DNA from: VXYL01 sp963422285
Lineage (GTDB): Bacteria > Pseudomonadota > Gammaproteobacteria > Pseudomonadales > Azotimanducaceae
Reading direction: 5' to 3'
Length of the DNA stretch: 64,000 bases
Assembly (NCBI GenBank): GCA_963422285.2
Contig: CAXXJO010000002.1
Span: forward strand, 248,001-312,000
Below the pieces are notes generated by a model, which was not told the DNA's origin, did no database searches, and saw only the letters and a list, made by a program, of their open reading frames with translations. The translations under genes were made by a program, and so were the position numbers. Shown here piece after piece: positions 17,433 through 26,327 of the stretch (position 1 is the first letter of the stretch; the number at the start of each line of letters is the position of its first letter).

Positions 17433-17801
17433 GGATCACGATACGGCCCGCATAACAGAAGCCGTTGTGCTTCTTCTCGTCCGTGATCTCTACATGAACG
17501 ATCTTGTCCAGGGCGAACGCCATCTGCGCAGGCTCGAACATGCGGAAGCCTTCGGCCTTCGACGTGTACTTGCCGGTGCAGCTAAACGTCACCCAGCTGG
17601 CTGGACAGTCGAGCCCCTTGTCCGCGGGCTTGACGTCGAGCTGGGCCATGCAGCCGCCGAAGCGGCCGTCGCCCGTGGTCAGCGTGCGCGCGACCTTGGC
17701 GCGGAAGCCTTCGGTGGCCGAGTCCGCCGGGACCGCCAAGCCAGGACGAAGACGGCGCCCACGGCTCTGGCAGCGGCCATGATGGTTCTGCCGATGGTCA
17801 T
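17377..17801 (-). pseudogene. Small secreted Cys-containing protein of unknown function, frameshifted in the signal peptide
   Basis: From the ATG at 17801 the frame gives a signal-peptide-like MTIGRTIMAAARAVGAVFVLA. Then a one- or two-base slip near 17745 is needed to reach the frame reading LAVPADSATEGFRAKVAR, GGCMAQLDVKP, WVTFSCTGKYTSK, FRMFEPAQMAFALD and DEKKHNGFCYAGRIVI. The mature part, about 120 residues with paired cysteines, resembles a group of uncharacterised small exported proteins. The last residues (DEDSDGDVQSSI) overlap the module fragment at 16563-17432 and may be read-through sequence from a recombination junction. A ribosome site (AAGGGAG) precedes the ATG. It may be a pseudogene or a single-base assembly error. 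Confidence 0.6.
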
Positions 17802-17891
17802 GGAAAAATCTCCCTTGGTTAAGCTCAGCAGGCTGCCGGGCCGGTGCCGGAACGGAGCCGCAAGGAGTCGCGGCACACGGCGTCCGGTCGC

Positions 17892-20800
17892 TCAGCCCGG
17901 CGGTTCCGGTTCTACCTCCTCAATGGTCCAGTTGTCGCTGCCGTCGTTCCGGCTGGCGACGATCGTGTACGACGAATTCCGCATGGTTATCCCGCTGCCG
18001 GCGCAGAGGTCGAGACCGCCGCCGCCGACGCATCCCGTGCCGCCGGAACGGACTTCGAACCTCGCCGAGGTGCTGTAGATGCTGCAGCTCTGTCCTGGCT
18101 CGACGACGTGTTCGGGGCGGCAGTAGGTCGTCTCCTTCTCCGCCGACACCGTCACGACGAAGGTCTGCTCCGCGACGAGACCGCCGGGATCGCGCGCGGT
18201 CACGGCAATCTCCGCCTCGCCCTCCGTCGCTGGAGCAAGGATCACGTCGTCGCCCGACACGTCGGGGGCGACTACGGCCTCGTTGGACGATTCCGCCTCG
18301 AAGGCCAAGACGTCGCCGTCGGGATCGGAAAAGGCGGCTGCAACATCCACTGTCGCAGTATTGCCCCCCACCGTCAGCGCTTGGTCGTCGATTGATCCCA
18401 CCGTCCTCGGCGGCCGGTTCTCGACGGGCACAGTGTCGTCATCCGAGACGACATTGCTTACATACTTCCCGATTTCGCCGTCGATGGCGATCTCGGCCAC
18501 CAAGCGGTATTGGCCAGGATCGGCAGGCAAATGCGCGCAGAGTTGGCTGGTGGTCTGCGTATCCGCGATGTCGGCCCATTCGGCATCCTCGTCGGTGCGC
18601 TGCTGCCACTTCGAGGATTCGACGGTATAGACGACGCCATCGATGGCGGTGCCGTCCAGGGCGATGCAACTCCTGGAGGACAGCGGGCCGAAAACGACCT
18701 TGCCGGCGGAAACTTGCAGCATGTACAACCGAACGTAGCCATCCGCGTCGACGACATCGACATCGACGAGCTGGTTGCCGACGCGCTCGAAGATGACGAT
18801 GCCCGATGCGCTGGTCGTCAGGTAGACGTGCTTGCCGTCGGGGCTGGCCGCCATGCCACGGGATATGTCGAAATCGGGAATGTAGTTGTTGAAACGATCT
18901 GCCTGCCAGTTCGCCACGTAGTCCGTTCCGACGAGCTCGCCAGTCTCCGGACGCCACCGTACGCTGAACGCCGATCTTTGGCAGAACACGTCGATTGCCG
19001 GAATGCCGTTGCGCGAGCGGGCGAACCTGCAATAGTTCCAGTGACTCCACCCGCTCCGGTCCGGACCAAACCGTGGCAGAGCGTGGAGAAGCCGGGGATT
19101 GGCAGGATCGTCCTCCAATTGGAAAACGGAAGTGGGTTCGTCCTTTTCGATGACGAACAGATGACGATCATCGCCGCTGATCGCGACAGCCTCCGCTTCC
19201 GACAGATCGACATCGGTCTCGGTGCGGGCGAGTTCTCCGGTTTCCGCGTCGCGTTCGAAAGTGATCAGGGAGCTATCCGTGACCGCGTAGACATGGCGAT
19301 CGTCGTTGGAGATCAGCGCGTCTCGAAGATTGTTGATTTCCACGGCCTGCACATGCTTCAAGTCCGATGCATCGAAGGCGAGCGCCTCGATTCCGTCCCA
19401 ACGGTCTACTCGGTAGAGGAACGATCCTGACGAGTCCATGAAGACGCTATCAGCGGAGAGTTTCCCATCACCGATCGACAACTCTCCTTCGTCCTGGAGC
19501 TTCAAATGCGTCCCGTCCAGGGGTGAGAATTCGCGCCCGCCGAAACGGATTGCGTACAGTTTCTTTCGATGCGAATCCCAAAACAGAGAATGCCAGCGCA
19601 GACCGTCATCCGACAGAGTTTGTGCTATAGCCAGGCCGCCGGTTTCCGGGTCGCGCTCGAACACCTGCAGACCCAGCTCGGAAGCCACGTACAGGGCCGT
19701 GCCGCGGCCGTTGAACGCCATGCTGCGCGGGTTCCGAAGCTCCACCGGTTCGCCGCTTGCGTCCTGACCGCCATCGGCCAAGCGGCCGACGTATCGCAGC
19801 CATACGGGAGCTTCCGCCTCCTCCCAGCGCAGCGTGAACACGCCGCCTTCCGCGTCGCCACGGGTACCGAGCCGTAGCGCGATGCGTTCGCCCGCCTCGG
19901 CTTGGAACAAGACCGCCCTCGCGTCCGATTCCCGATCGAGGCTCGTTCGCACCAGGCCCAGTCCGCCGAAGCCGCTGCCGCCTTCCCGATAGGCCGCCAG
20001 CGCCAAGGAATCGCCAGCATCGATCCAGAAGCGGTACCAGCCGGCTGCGGGCGCTTCATACGTCCACCAGAGCGACGAGTGCCCCAGACGGCCAGCGCGT
20101 TCCCCATGCTCGGCGGTGGCGAACCGGTTCGAGCCGCGCACCGAGCCGGCGGCGCCCGTCAGCGGTGCGGCGCTGGCCAAGCTGTCGTTTTCGGGCGTGG
20201 GGCCCCAAAGCAGGTTGGCGCTGGCGACCGTCCACCAGAAGGCGCCAAGGTCACCTGTCGGCAGGCCCACCGCAATCGAGTAGCGTTGGCCCGCGGTCGC
20301 TGGCAGGACGAACTCGGTGGATGTGATGTCCGGGCCGGTGGCGGCAACCATCTTCAAGTCTTCTAGGGCTTCGCCGGCGAACGCCGTCACCAGCAATTCC
20401 GTAAAGGGAGTATCCGTCAGCCGCCACGTGTAGGCGCCGTCCTCCGGCGCTGTCCACGTCCACCATTTCGTGCGGACGCCGCTTGCGGCTGGCTCGCCGG
20501 GCTGCACGGTGGCTTCGCCGTCCAAGGCGACCCGGCGCGCCGTCGAGGGTACGCTCTCGAGTTCCTCCGCCCCCGCAAAATCGTCGTTGCCGGCATCCTC
20601 GCGCTCGGTCATCGCCCAGGTCAGCTCGTATGCGCTCCCGGCGCTGAAGGCGTCCCGGGCGGCAACAGCGATGCGGTACTCCTGCTCGCCCCGGGCGGGA
20701 AACACCGCTGGGCCGTCTGGATAGCCCGACATCAGGCGCAAGTGGGGAAGGCTGTCGCCCACGAAGGCGAGAACGCGCAAGCCATCGGCACTCGACTTGA

Positions 20801-23800
20801 ACTCCCACGCACCGTCGCTCGGCGCCGTCCAGCGGTGCCAGGTGGTGGCCGCCAGCGAGCCGAACAGCTCCCCCGGTTCCAGAGTCGCGCCCTGGTTGCC
20901 GCCCTCGATGCTGCCTTCCTCTCCTTCCAGCACAGTGGCGGCGAGGAAGTCGTCGTTGGCGGGCCGCGGCCCCGACGACCAATGCAGAACCAGGGGTGCC
21001 GTCTCCCCTGTATTGCTCACCCGAATGCGGTAGCTTTGTCCCGCTTCGGCAAAGAACGAAGCGCTCCAGGTGTTCGTGGCGATCTGCTCAAGCCCCGCGA
21101 TTCGATCGCCTTGGAAGGCTTCGACATTGACGTTCTTCGTCTCTTCGCTGGAGACGCCGAATCGGATCGGGCCGTTCGACGGTGCCGTCCAGGCGTACCA
21201 GGCCGAACCGGCGGGCCGGCCGGACCATGGTCTGAACACCGGCTCTCCGACTTCCGGCGTCGCCAGCAGAAGGTCCAATTCGGCGGAACCCGCCTCGCCT
21301 TCGATCGCGGCCGTCGCCGCGAAGTCGTCGTTCGCGGGCCGCACCGCTTCGGGAACCTCGGACAGGTCCGCTTCCTCCCATCGCACTCCCACGGATACGG
21401 AGGCCGACTGCGCGTTCCAAGCGCTCGCCTTGAAGTAAAGACGAGCCGCGTTGAAGTCGTCCCCGTAAAACGAAACCTCGAACTCGACTTCCTGGGCTTC
21501 GCCTGCGGCGATTTCGCCGAGCGCAATCGACGAACCGGGAGTCCCGCCGGGGGGATCATGCAGGATGCTGTCCTCGCGGGTGGCGTCCGACGCCGAGATG
21601 GACAGCTCGTCGCAGTCGGAAGAACCTTCGGCGGCGCGGCAGTCCACGTGCAGACGCGTTCCGGCGGCGACATAGGCATCCGCGGTCAGCGTCAAGGTCA
21701 GTTCGTGGCTGCCCTTACCGACAAGGATTTCCTGATCCGCTTCGAGATCGAGAGTCGGCGTGGATGCGCCGCGGATCACCGTCCAAGCCAGCGCCGCCCG
21801 AGGCGCGGCGGTGTAGATCCGGCGGGCCGTGACCTTCGCCCGGTAAACGCCGGGAGTCGGGTTGCGGACGATGATCCACTCCACGTTGTCCTTGCGGGAC
21901 CTGGACGAGTATTCCCCGCAGGCGCCCGCGCCGCAGTTCCCGTCCTTGTCCAGCCACAGGTCGAGGTCGTTCAGCACGGCGCTGGCGATGGTGTCCGTGG
22001 GCGGCTCGTCCCAGGTCATCACCAGATCCAGGCGACTGGTGCCTTCCGGCACGACGATTTCCTGCCAAGCGTATTCGCCGTCTTTCAGCTCGGAGACCGC
22101 GCTGCCGCTGATCCAGCCGTCCGTCGCGTCTCTATTGAGCACGCTGGTGCGGGCCGAGACCTTGCCGAGACCGTACTGGGCTTGCAGCGCACCTGGGCCA
22201 TCGGTGTTGTTCGATGGAAACGCTTGCGGATTGTCGAGCCACGCATCCGGCCTGACGGCGCTGGCCATCAGCCGGGCCCGGGTCAACGCCGGCTGCTCCT
22301 TGTGGGCGGGAACCGCGTCCATCAGCAGCGCCGCCACGCCGGCCGTTGCGGGAGACGCCATGCTGGTGCCGCTGAAGACGACGTATTCTCCCCGGCTGCC
22401 GCCCCCTTTTGCGGAGTAGATACTAATGCCGGTGGCCACCACCTGCGGCGCCAAGCGCCCGTCCGCGGTCGGGCCGTGGCTGCTGAAGGAGGCGATTTCG
22501 CCGCTGTCCATGGCCGCGCCCACCGCCAGCGAGTTCTTGGCCGCGCCGTAGTTGGAGAAGCCGCTGATGTTGGCGTTCGATTGGGCCACGACGTAGAGCT
22601 GGCGGTGGCTCCAGACAATGGAGTCCAGTTTACGCTCGCTGGTGCCCCTGCCCTCGAACACCCGGGCCGAGGCGGACAAGCTCATGTTGACGATCAGCGG
22701 CTTGATCTCGTCGTCGCTCCAGCCCGCCTCCGGGCAGCCGGTGGGCTGGGCCAGGAAGTCCATGCCGCGCAGGGTGCTGTCGCCGGCACCGAATCCCCTG
22801 TGGCTTAGAACCTTGGCGAAGCGTATGTGCCCGACGCTCGGCGCCATGCCCGCGTAGCGCGGCTCGGCGGTGCCGTTGCCGGCGACGGTGCCGGTGACGT
22901 GGGTGCCGTGCCCGTGGTCGTCCACCCACAGATCCTGCTCGTCGATGCGGGGGTCGGAGTACACGAAGTTGGCGCCGCAGATGCTCTTCCGGTGCGAGAC
23001 GATGTCCAGGTGGTTGATGTTCAGGCCCGTGTCCATGACGGCGATGGGCGCGGAGGTGCCGCCGATGCCGGAGAACAGCCCCGGCGAGCCGCTGTAAACC
23101 CGCAGCGCATCGCCCCCCATGGCCGGCACCGCGGTGTCGTGGGCGGCGCGGACGACGCCGACGGGTTCGACGGCCAGCACGACATCCAGGGCGGCGATGG
23201 CGTCGAGAGCGCCGTAGGGAACGTTGGCCGCGTAGACCCGGATATCCGCATCGAAGCGGCCGACCGTGGCGCCGGCATCTTCCAGGGCGCGCCGCCAGAG
23301 GCCGTCCGCATCATCCGTCATCAGAGTGATGAATACGGGAGCTTCCTCATGAAACGGCGCCATCAGCGCCTCTTCGGCGAACGCCGCCGGCAGCTTGGCC
23401 GTCCTGGGCACGGCACCAAGCCCGGTCACTTGCGGCAGCGCCGCGATGGCCTCCAGGCGCGTTGCGTCGCCCGGCAGCTTGGCGCGCACCAGGGCACCGG
23501 CGGCGCCGAGCACCACGACGCCGTGACGCTCGAGCGCTCCGCGGAGACCGTCTGAACTCGCGCCCTCGGCGAGCCGCACCCAGCCGAAGGACCAGTCGCG
23601 GCCCGCGACGTTGGCATGGCGGACCAAGGTGTCGATGGCGTCGGGTGCGTCGAGCCAATGGAGGTTCGCATCCTCGGACGCGGGCGGTTCGTCCTCTGCA
23701 GGCGGTTCCAGCCGCGCCTTGGCCATCGGGCCGTGGACGGTCACGAACGAATAGCCGTCCGGCGGAATGGGAGCGGGAATCGCGGATGAGGCGGGAACCG

Positions 23801-24056
23801 GCGGCACACCCGCGGGGCGGGGAGCAGCTTGGACGGCCGGTTCCTTGATACCGTCCTGGCTTTCCGCGGCGATGCGGGCGACCGCGGCGTCGAGCGTCAA
23901 CCGCTCAGGGGCTTTCCCGGCGGGCGACGCCCCATTTCCTTCGGAAGGGGGGTCTCCTACTTTGAACACCGCAACGCCAACGCCCGCCAGCCCAACCGCG
24001 ACAGCGAACATCCATAGAATTCGGTTTCTTCTCATCATCTGCAGCTTCGAGAACAT
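17892..24056 (-). CDS. Giant exported S8 subtilisin-like serine protease with NDDF repeats and beta-propeller
   Basis: A 2054-residue uninterrupted protein. A basic, then hydrophobic N-terminus (residues 8-31) marks a signal peptide or membrane anchor. After a region resembling a pro-domain, the catalytic triad is clear: Asp342 (VMDTGLN), His383 (HGHGTHVTG) and Ser565 (SGTSMASPATAG). A beta-sandwich follows (about 640-900). Four repeats of about 120 residues follow, opening NDDF or NDSL (about 909, 1034, 1157, 1290), each with a W-TAP-like motif. Then come a probable propeller (about 1420-1760; AVTDSSLITFERD-like blades), a VRLYMLQVS-GKYVSN module (about 1774-1868), a cadherin-like NRPP domain (about 1880-1972) and a Cys-containing tail. 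It probably acts outside the cell on proteins or surfaces. ATPase copy C lies upstream, 230 bp away, on the same strand. Confidence 0.9.
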   Translation of the reverse strand: MFSKLQMMRRNRILWMFAVAVGLAGVGVAVFKVGDPPSEGNGASPAGKAPERLTLDAAVARIAAESQDGIKEPAVQAAPRPAGVPPVPASSAIPAPIPPDGYSFVTVHGPMAKARLEPPAEDEPPASEDANLHWLDAPDAIDTLVRHANVAGRDWSFGWVRLAEGASSDGLRGALERHGVVVLGAAGALVRAKLPGDATRLEAIAALPQVTGLGAVPRTAKLPAAFAEEALMAPFHEEAPVFITLMTDDADGLWRRALEDAGATVGRFDADIRVYAANVPYGALDAIAALDVVLAVEPVGVVRAAHDTAVPAMGGDALRVYSGSPGLFSGIGGTSAPIAVMDTGLNINHLDIVSHRKSICGANFVYSDPRIDEQDLWVDDHGHGTHVTGTVAGNGTAEPRYAGMAPSVGHIRFAKVLSHRGFGAGDSTLRGMDFLAQPTGCPEAGWSDDEIKPLIVNMSLSASARVFEGRGTSERKLDSIVWSHRQLYVVAQSNANISGFSNYGAAKNSLAVGAAMDSGEIASFSSHGPTADGRLAPQVVATGISIYSAKGGGSRGEYVVFSGTSMASPATAGVAALLMDAVPAHKEQPALTRARLMASAVRPDAWLDNPQAFPSNNTDGPGALQAQYGLGKVSARTSVLNRDATDGWISGSAVSELKDGEYAWQEIVVPEGTSRLDLVMTWDEPPTDTIASAVLNDLDLWLDKDGNCGAGACGEYSSRSRKDNVEWIIVRNPTPGVYRAKVTARRIYTAAPRAALAWTVIRGASTPTLDLEADQEILVGKGSHELTLTLTADAYVAAGTRLHVDCRAAEGSSDCDELSISASDATREDSILHDPPGGTPGSSIALGEIAAGEAQEVEFEVSFYGDDFNAARLYFKASAWNAQSASVSVGVRWEEADLSEVPEAVRPANDDFAATAAIEGEAGSAELDLLLATPEVGEPVFRPWSGRPAGSAWYAWTAPSNGPIRFGVSSEETKNVNVEAFQGDRIAGLEQIATNTWSASFFAEAGQSYRIRVSNTGETAPLVLHWSSGPRPANDDFLAATVLEGEEGSIEGGNQGATLEPGELFGSLAATTWHRWTAPSDGAWEFKSSADGLRVLAFVGDSLPHLRLMSGYPDGPAVFPARGEQEYRIAVAARDAFSAGSAYELTWAMTEREDAGNDDFAGAEELESVPSTARRVALDGEATVQPGEPAASGVRTKWWTWTAPEDGAYTWRLTDTPFTELLVTAFAGEALEDLKMVAATGPDITSTEFVLPATAGQRYSIAVGLPTGDLGAFWWTVASANLLWGPTPENDSLASAAPLTGAAGSVRGSNRFATAEHGERAGRLGHSSLWWTYEAPAAGWYRFWIDAGDSLALAAYREGGSGFGGLGLVRTSLDRESDARAVLFQAEAGERIALRLGTRGDAEGGVFTLRWEEAEAPVWLRYVGRLADGGQDASGEPVELRNPRSMAFNGRGTALYVASELGLQVFERDPETGGLAIAQTLSDDGLRWHSLFWDSHRKKLYAIRFGGREFSPLDGTHLKLQDEGELSIGDGKLSADSVFMDSSGSFLYRVDRWDGIEALAFDASDLKHVQAVEINNLRDALISNDDRHVYAVTDSSLITFERDAETGELARTETDVDLSEAEAVAISGDDRHLFVIEKDEPTSVFQLEDDPANPRLLHALPRFGPDRSGWSHWNYCRFARSRNGIPAIDVFCQRSAFSVRWRPETGELVGTDYVANWQADRFNNYIPDFDISRGMAASPDGKHVYLTTSASGIVIFERVGNQLVDVDVVDADGYVRLYMLQVSAGKVVFGPLSSRSCIALDGTAIDGVVYTVESSKWQQRTDEDAEWADIADTQTTSQLCAHLPADPGQYRLVAEIAIDGEIGKYVSNVVSDDDTVPVENRPPRTVGSIDDQALTVGGNTATVDVAAAFSDPDGDVLAFEAESSNEAVVAPDVSGDDVILAPATEGEAEIAVTARDPGGLVAEQTFVVTVSAEKETTYCRPEHVVEPGQSCSIYSTSARFEVRSGGTGCVGGGGLDLCAGSGITMRNSSYTIVASRNDGSDNWTIEEVEPEPPG

Positions 24057-24077
24057 GCGGCACTATACCGCCCCTCG

Positions 24078-24102
24078 GCGTCCAGTGCATGCGACTGGAC
24101 GC
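24078..24102. promoter_or_regulatory. Perfect 9-bp inverted repeat just upstream of the subtilase gene
   Basis: GCGTCCAGT and ACTGGACGC flank a seven-base loop, 22 bp upstream of the subtilase ATG. There is no T tract on either strand. It could form a hairpin in the subtilase leader or bind a dimeric regulator. About 50 bp further upstream (24154-24173) an AT-rich direct repeat of AAAACATAT lies in what is probably the subtilase promoter region. Confidence 0.45.
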
Positions 24103-24286
24103 TGCGGTAGCGGCTCAGTTTGAATCCGTGTCGTCAGGCTGCTCCGTGAAACCAAAACATATAAAAACATATAGAAGTTCAATAGCCTATCGGACACCCT
24201 ATGCAGTCGCATCTTGTGGAGGCATAGCTTATCGAATGTCAAACCGAGCCACTATCGACGCTGCCGCAAGAGAAGCGCCGCGGGAT

Positions 24287-25426
24287 TTACGACACCGTAC
24301 TCGGCGCGTAGCTGCGCATGTAGTCCATCAGGCTGGGAATGCCGGCCCCCCAGGTGGGCACGGCGTCGGGTTGCCAGACGTAGCCCAGGCGATCCAAGGT
24401 CTCCTTGGTCGACGCCACCTGCTTCGCGCTGCCCTGGTCGCCCAGCCCGCGCCGAACCGCGGCTTCCAGCTGGGCGCTGTCCAAGCGATCGCAGCCTTCG
24501 AACGCCTCCGCCACCGCCCGCGCCGCCGCCAGCAGGCGCAGCCTTTCCAGTTCTCGGTAGCGCAACCGATAGTATTGGTACTTCCCGCGGTCGAAGTCGC
24601 CCTGGGCCGCCCTTACCACCGCCGAAGTGATGCGCCGGCTTTCTTCCGCTTCCGGAGCCGCGACCATGCGCCGCCACAGCGCCTCGCCCCAGAGCTGCAC
24701 GAAGTACGGATAGCCGTGGCTGGCGGCCACCACATGCGCCAGCGCGTCGTTGTCGATGGCCACGTGCTCGCCGGCCAGCGGCTCGCGCAGCGCAGCCTCG
24801 GCGGCCGTCGCATCCAGGCAGCCGATGGGCAGCAGCGCCGCCCGGCTCCAGAACGAGGCGTTCATCTCGCCGAGATGGGATTCCAGATGCGGAGTGCCGG
24901 CGAGCACCAGCAGGAACGGCTGCGTCCGGCCCACGATCTGGCTGGCGTTCAGCAGCGCATGGCCCACCTGTTGGTCCAGCGCGTGCGCCTCGTCCAGCAA
25001 CAGCAGCAGCGGCTTCTTTCTGGTCCGAATGGCTAGGGTTTCGGCCAGGGAGAACATGCGCTGGCCCTTGCCGGGCTGCCATTTGAACCCGCGGCTGGAG
25101 AGTTCTCCCGGCAGCCAACGGCGCCACCACGCCGGAGCAGCCAAGCGCAGGGCGAGCTGCTCTTCGGTGCGAATCTCCGCCGGCGTAAGGCGAATCGCGT
25201 CGATTTCATCGTCATGGCAGGCTTCCTGCTCCAGCCAGAACAGCAGCGCCGTCTTGCCGTTGCCGCGGGGGCCGTAGAAGACGATCTCGCGGGGCGGCGG
25301 GCAACGTTGTCGCAATTCGTCCAGGAATTCACGACAGATGCGCTGCTCGCGCTCCCGACCAGCCAGGTACGGCGGCATTCCGCCGGTGCCCGGTCGAAAC
25401 AAAGTCCGCTTGCTCTCCACGCTCAT
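24287..25426 (-). CDS. AAA-type ATPase with C-terminal winged-helix-like region, copy C
   Basis: A 379-residue intact paralogue of copy B with the same architecture: PPYLAGREREQRICREFLDEL, Walker A GPRGNGKT (52-59), Walker B LLLLLDEAH (140-148), LAGTP (175-179), SHGYPYFVQLWGEALWRR, and the C-terminal LGYVWQPDAVPTWGAGIP followed by a conserved MDYMRSYAP tail. The start at 25426 matches copy B. Upstream lies a decayed copy of the subtilase module (25440-25990), as an intact module fragment lies upstream of copy B; downstream at 230 bp is the subtilase itself. A role in controlling or accompanying the exported protease is suggested only by neighbourhood. No membrane segment is seen. Confidence 0.8.
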   Translation of the reverse strand: MSVESKRTLFRPGTGGMPPYLAGREREQRICREFLDELRQRCPPPREIVFYGPRGNGKTALLFWLEQEACHDDEIDAIRLTPAEIRTEEQLALRLAAPAWWRRWLPGELSSRGFKWQPGKGQRMFSLAETLAIRTRKKPLLLLLDEAHALDQQVGHALLNASQIVGRTQPFLLVLAGTPHLESHLGEMNASFWSRAALLPIGCLDATAAEAALREPLAGEHVAIDNDALAHVVAASHGYPYFVQLWGEALWRRMVAAPEAEESRRITSAVVRAAQGDFDRGKYQYYRLRYRELERLRLLAAARAVAEAFEGCDRLDSAQLEAAVRRGLGDQGSAKQVASTKETLDRLGYVWQPDAVPTWGAGIPSLMDYMRSYAPSTVS

Positions 25427-25439
25427 GACGCCACTGTAG

Positions 25440-25990
25440 ACGCCCGGGCAGCAGGGCGCAACGCGACAACGACTGGAACCGGAACGGGCGTCTCGGCCGG
25501 CAATCGGCGGGCGCGGCGGTACCGGTTCCTCTCCGCGATGACGTAGTTGTCGGCTTCGCCATCAGCCAGAACTCGATCCGCCGACGGCACCCGCTCGCCG
25601 CTGCCGTTGCAAGATCGACAGCGCCGATGGCAATGTAACCGCTGGAGGACAGAGGGCGGAGCGAAGCCTCGCTGGCTTGTGCCAGAAGCGTAGCAAGCTT
25701 ATATGCAGTAGAAAGCTTATATGCAACAGTACTCTAGGCACTATAGTCAGCAGCTCCTGCGCATCGCGGAGCTGCTGCCGTCCGCGTTCAAGATTGGCGC
25801 TGGCCAGCCGAACAAGAGGGTTGGGTCAAGGGCTTTGGGCTCGTTTCGCTGGTAATCCCCAAAGCATAAGCAGCGCAGGTGCTCATCGCCCTCGGCGTCC
25901 ATGTCGATCGGTCTTGCCGATACGCTCGAAGAGCACGATTCCTTCGTCATCCGTCGCCAACTGGACATGTCTGCCGCAGATCGGCCTGCT
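25440..25990 (-). pseudogene. Decayed copy of the subtilase propeller end and GKYVSN module
   Basis: Three short minus-strand matches appear in the expected order but in different frames. GRHVQLATDDEGIVLFERIG (about 25910-25980) matches the last propeller blade, GKHVYLTTSASGIVIFERVG. ASEASLRPLSSSGYIAI (about 25630-25680) matches SGEAAFGPLSSGNCIAL. LADGEADNYVIAE (about 25510-25550) matches the end of the module. The middle of the module is deleted. It lies directly upstream of ATPase copy C, as the intact fragment at 16563-17432 lies upstream of copy B. The following 340 bp up to the gene at 26328 show no recognisable gene on either strand. Confidence 0.65.
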
Positions 25991-26327
25991 CGAAGCGTTG
26001 GAGAACGTCGATGCCGCGAACTCGACGCAGCCGCAATGGGCCGCGCAAGCGAAGATCGATCTTGATCTCGACAGGCTGGGCGTGTGGAAGGATCCCTTGG
26101 CCGGGAGCAGGACGAGTCCTCCCGTGAACGGACTCGATTGCGAAGCGTATAGGAATGCCGTCGGACGGGCGGCGCTGAACGGCGAGTTCGACCCTAGGCG
26201 CGAGACCGAGCGCAAGGCTCTGCGCGGCCCGGGAAACCCTGTTCCGATGCAGCGGCTTCCCGGGACTGGCTCCGCTCGACGAGCGGGCGTCGTACACTGC
26301 CGCGCTGGCTGACTGGAGATAACGCAG

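Noticed and set aside
20742..22808. A 688-codon open frame opposite the subtilase
   Set aside because: Shadow of the subtilase codons; the subtilase frame has the triad and repeats.
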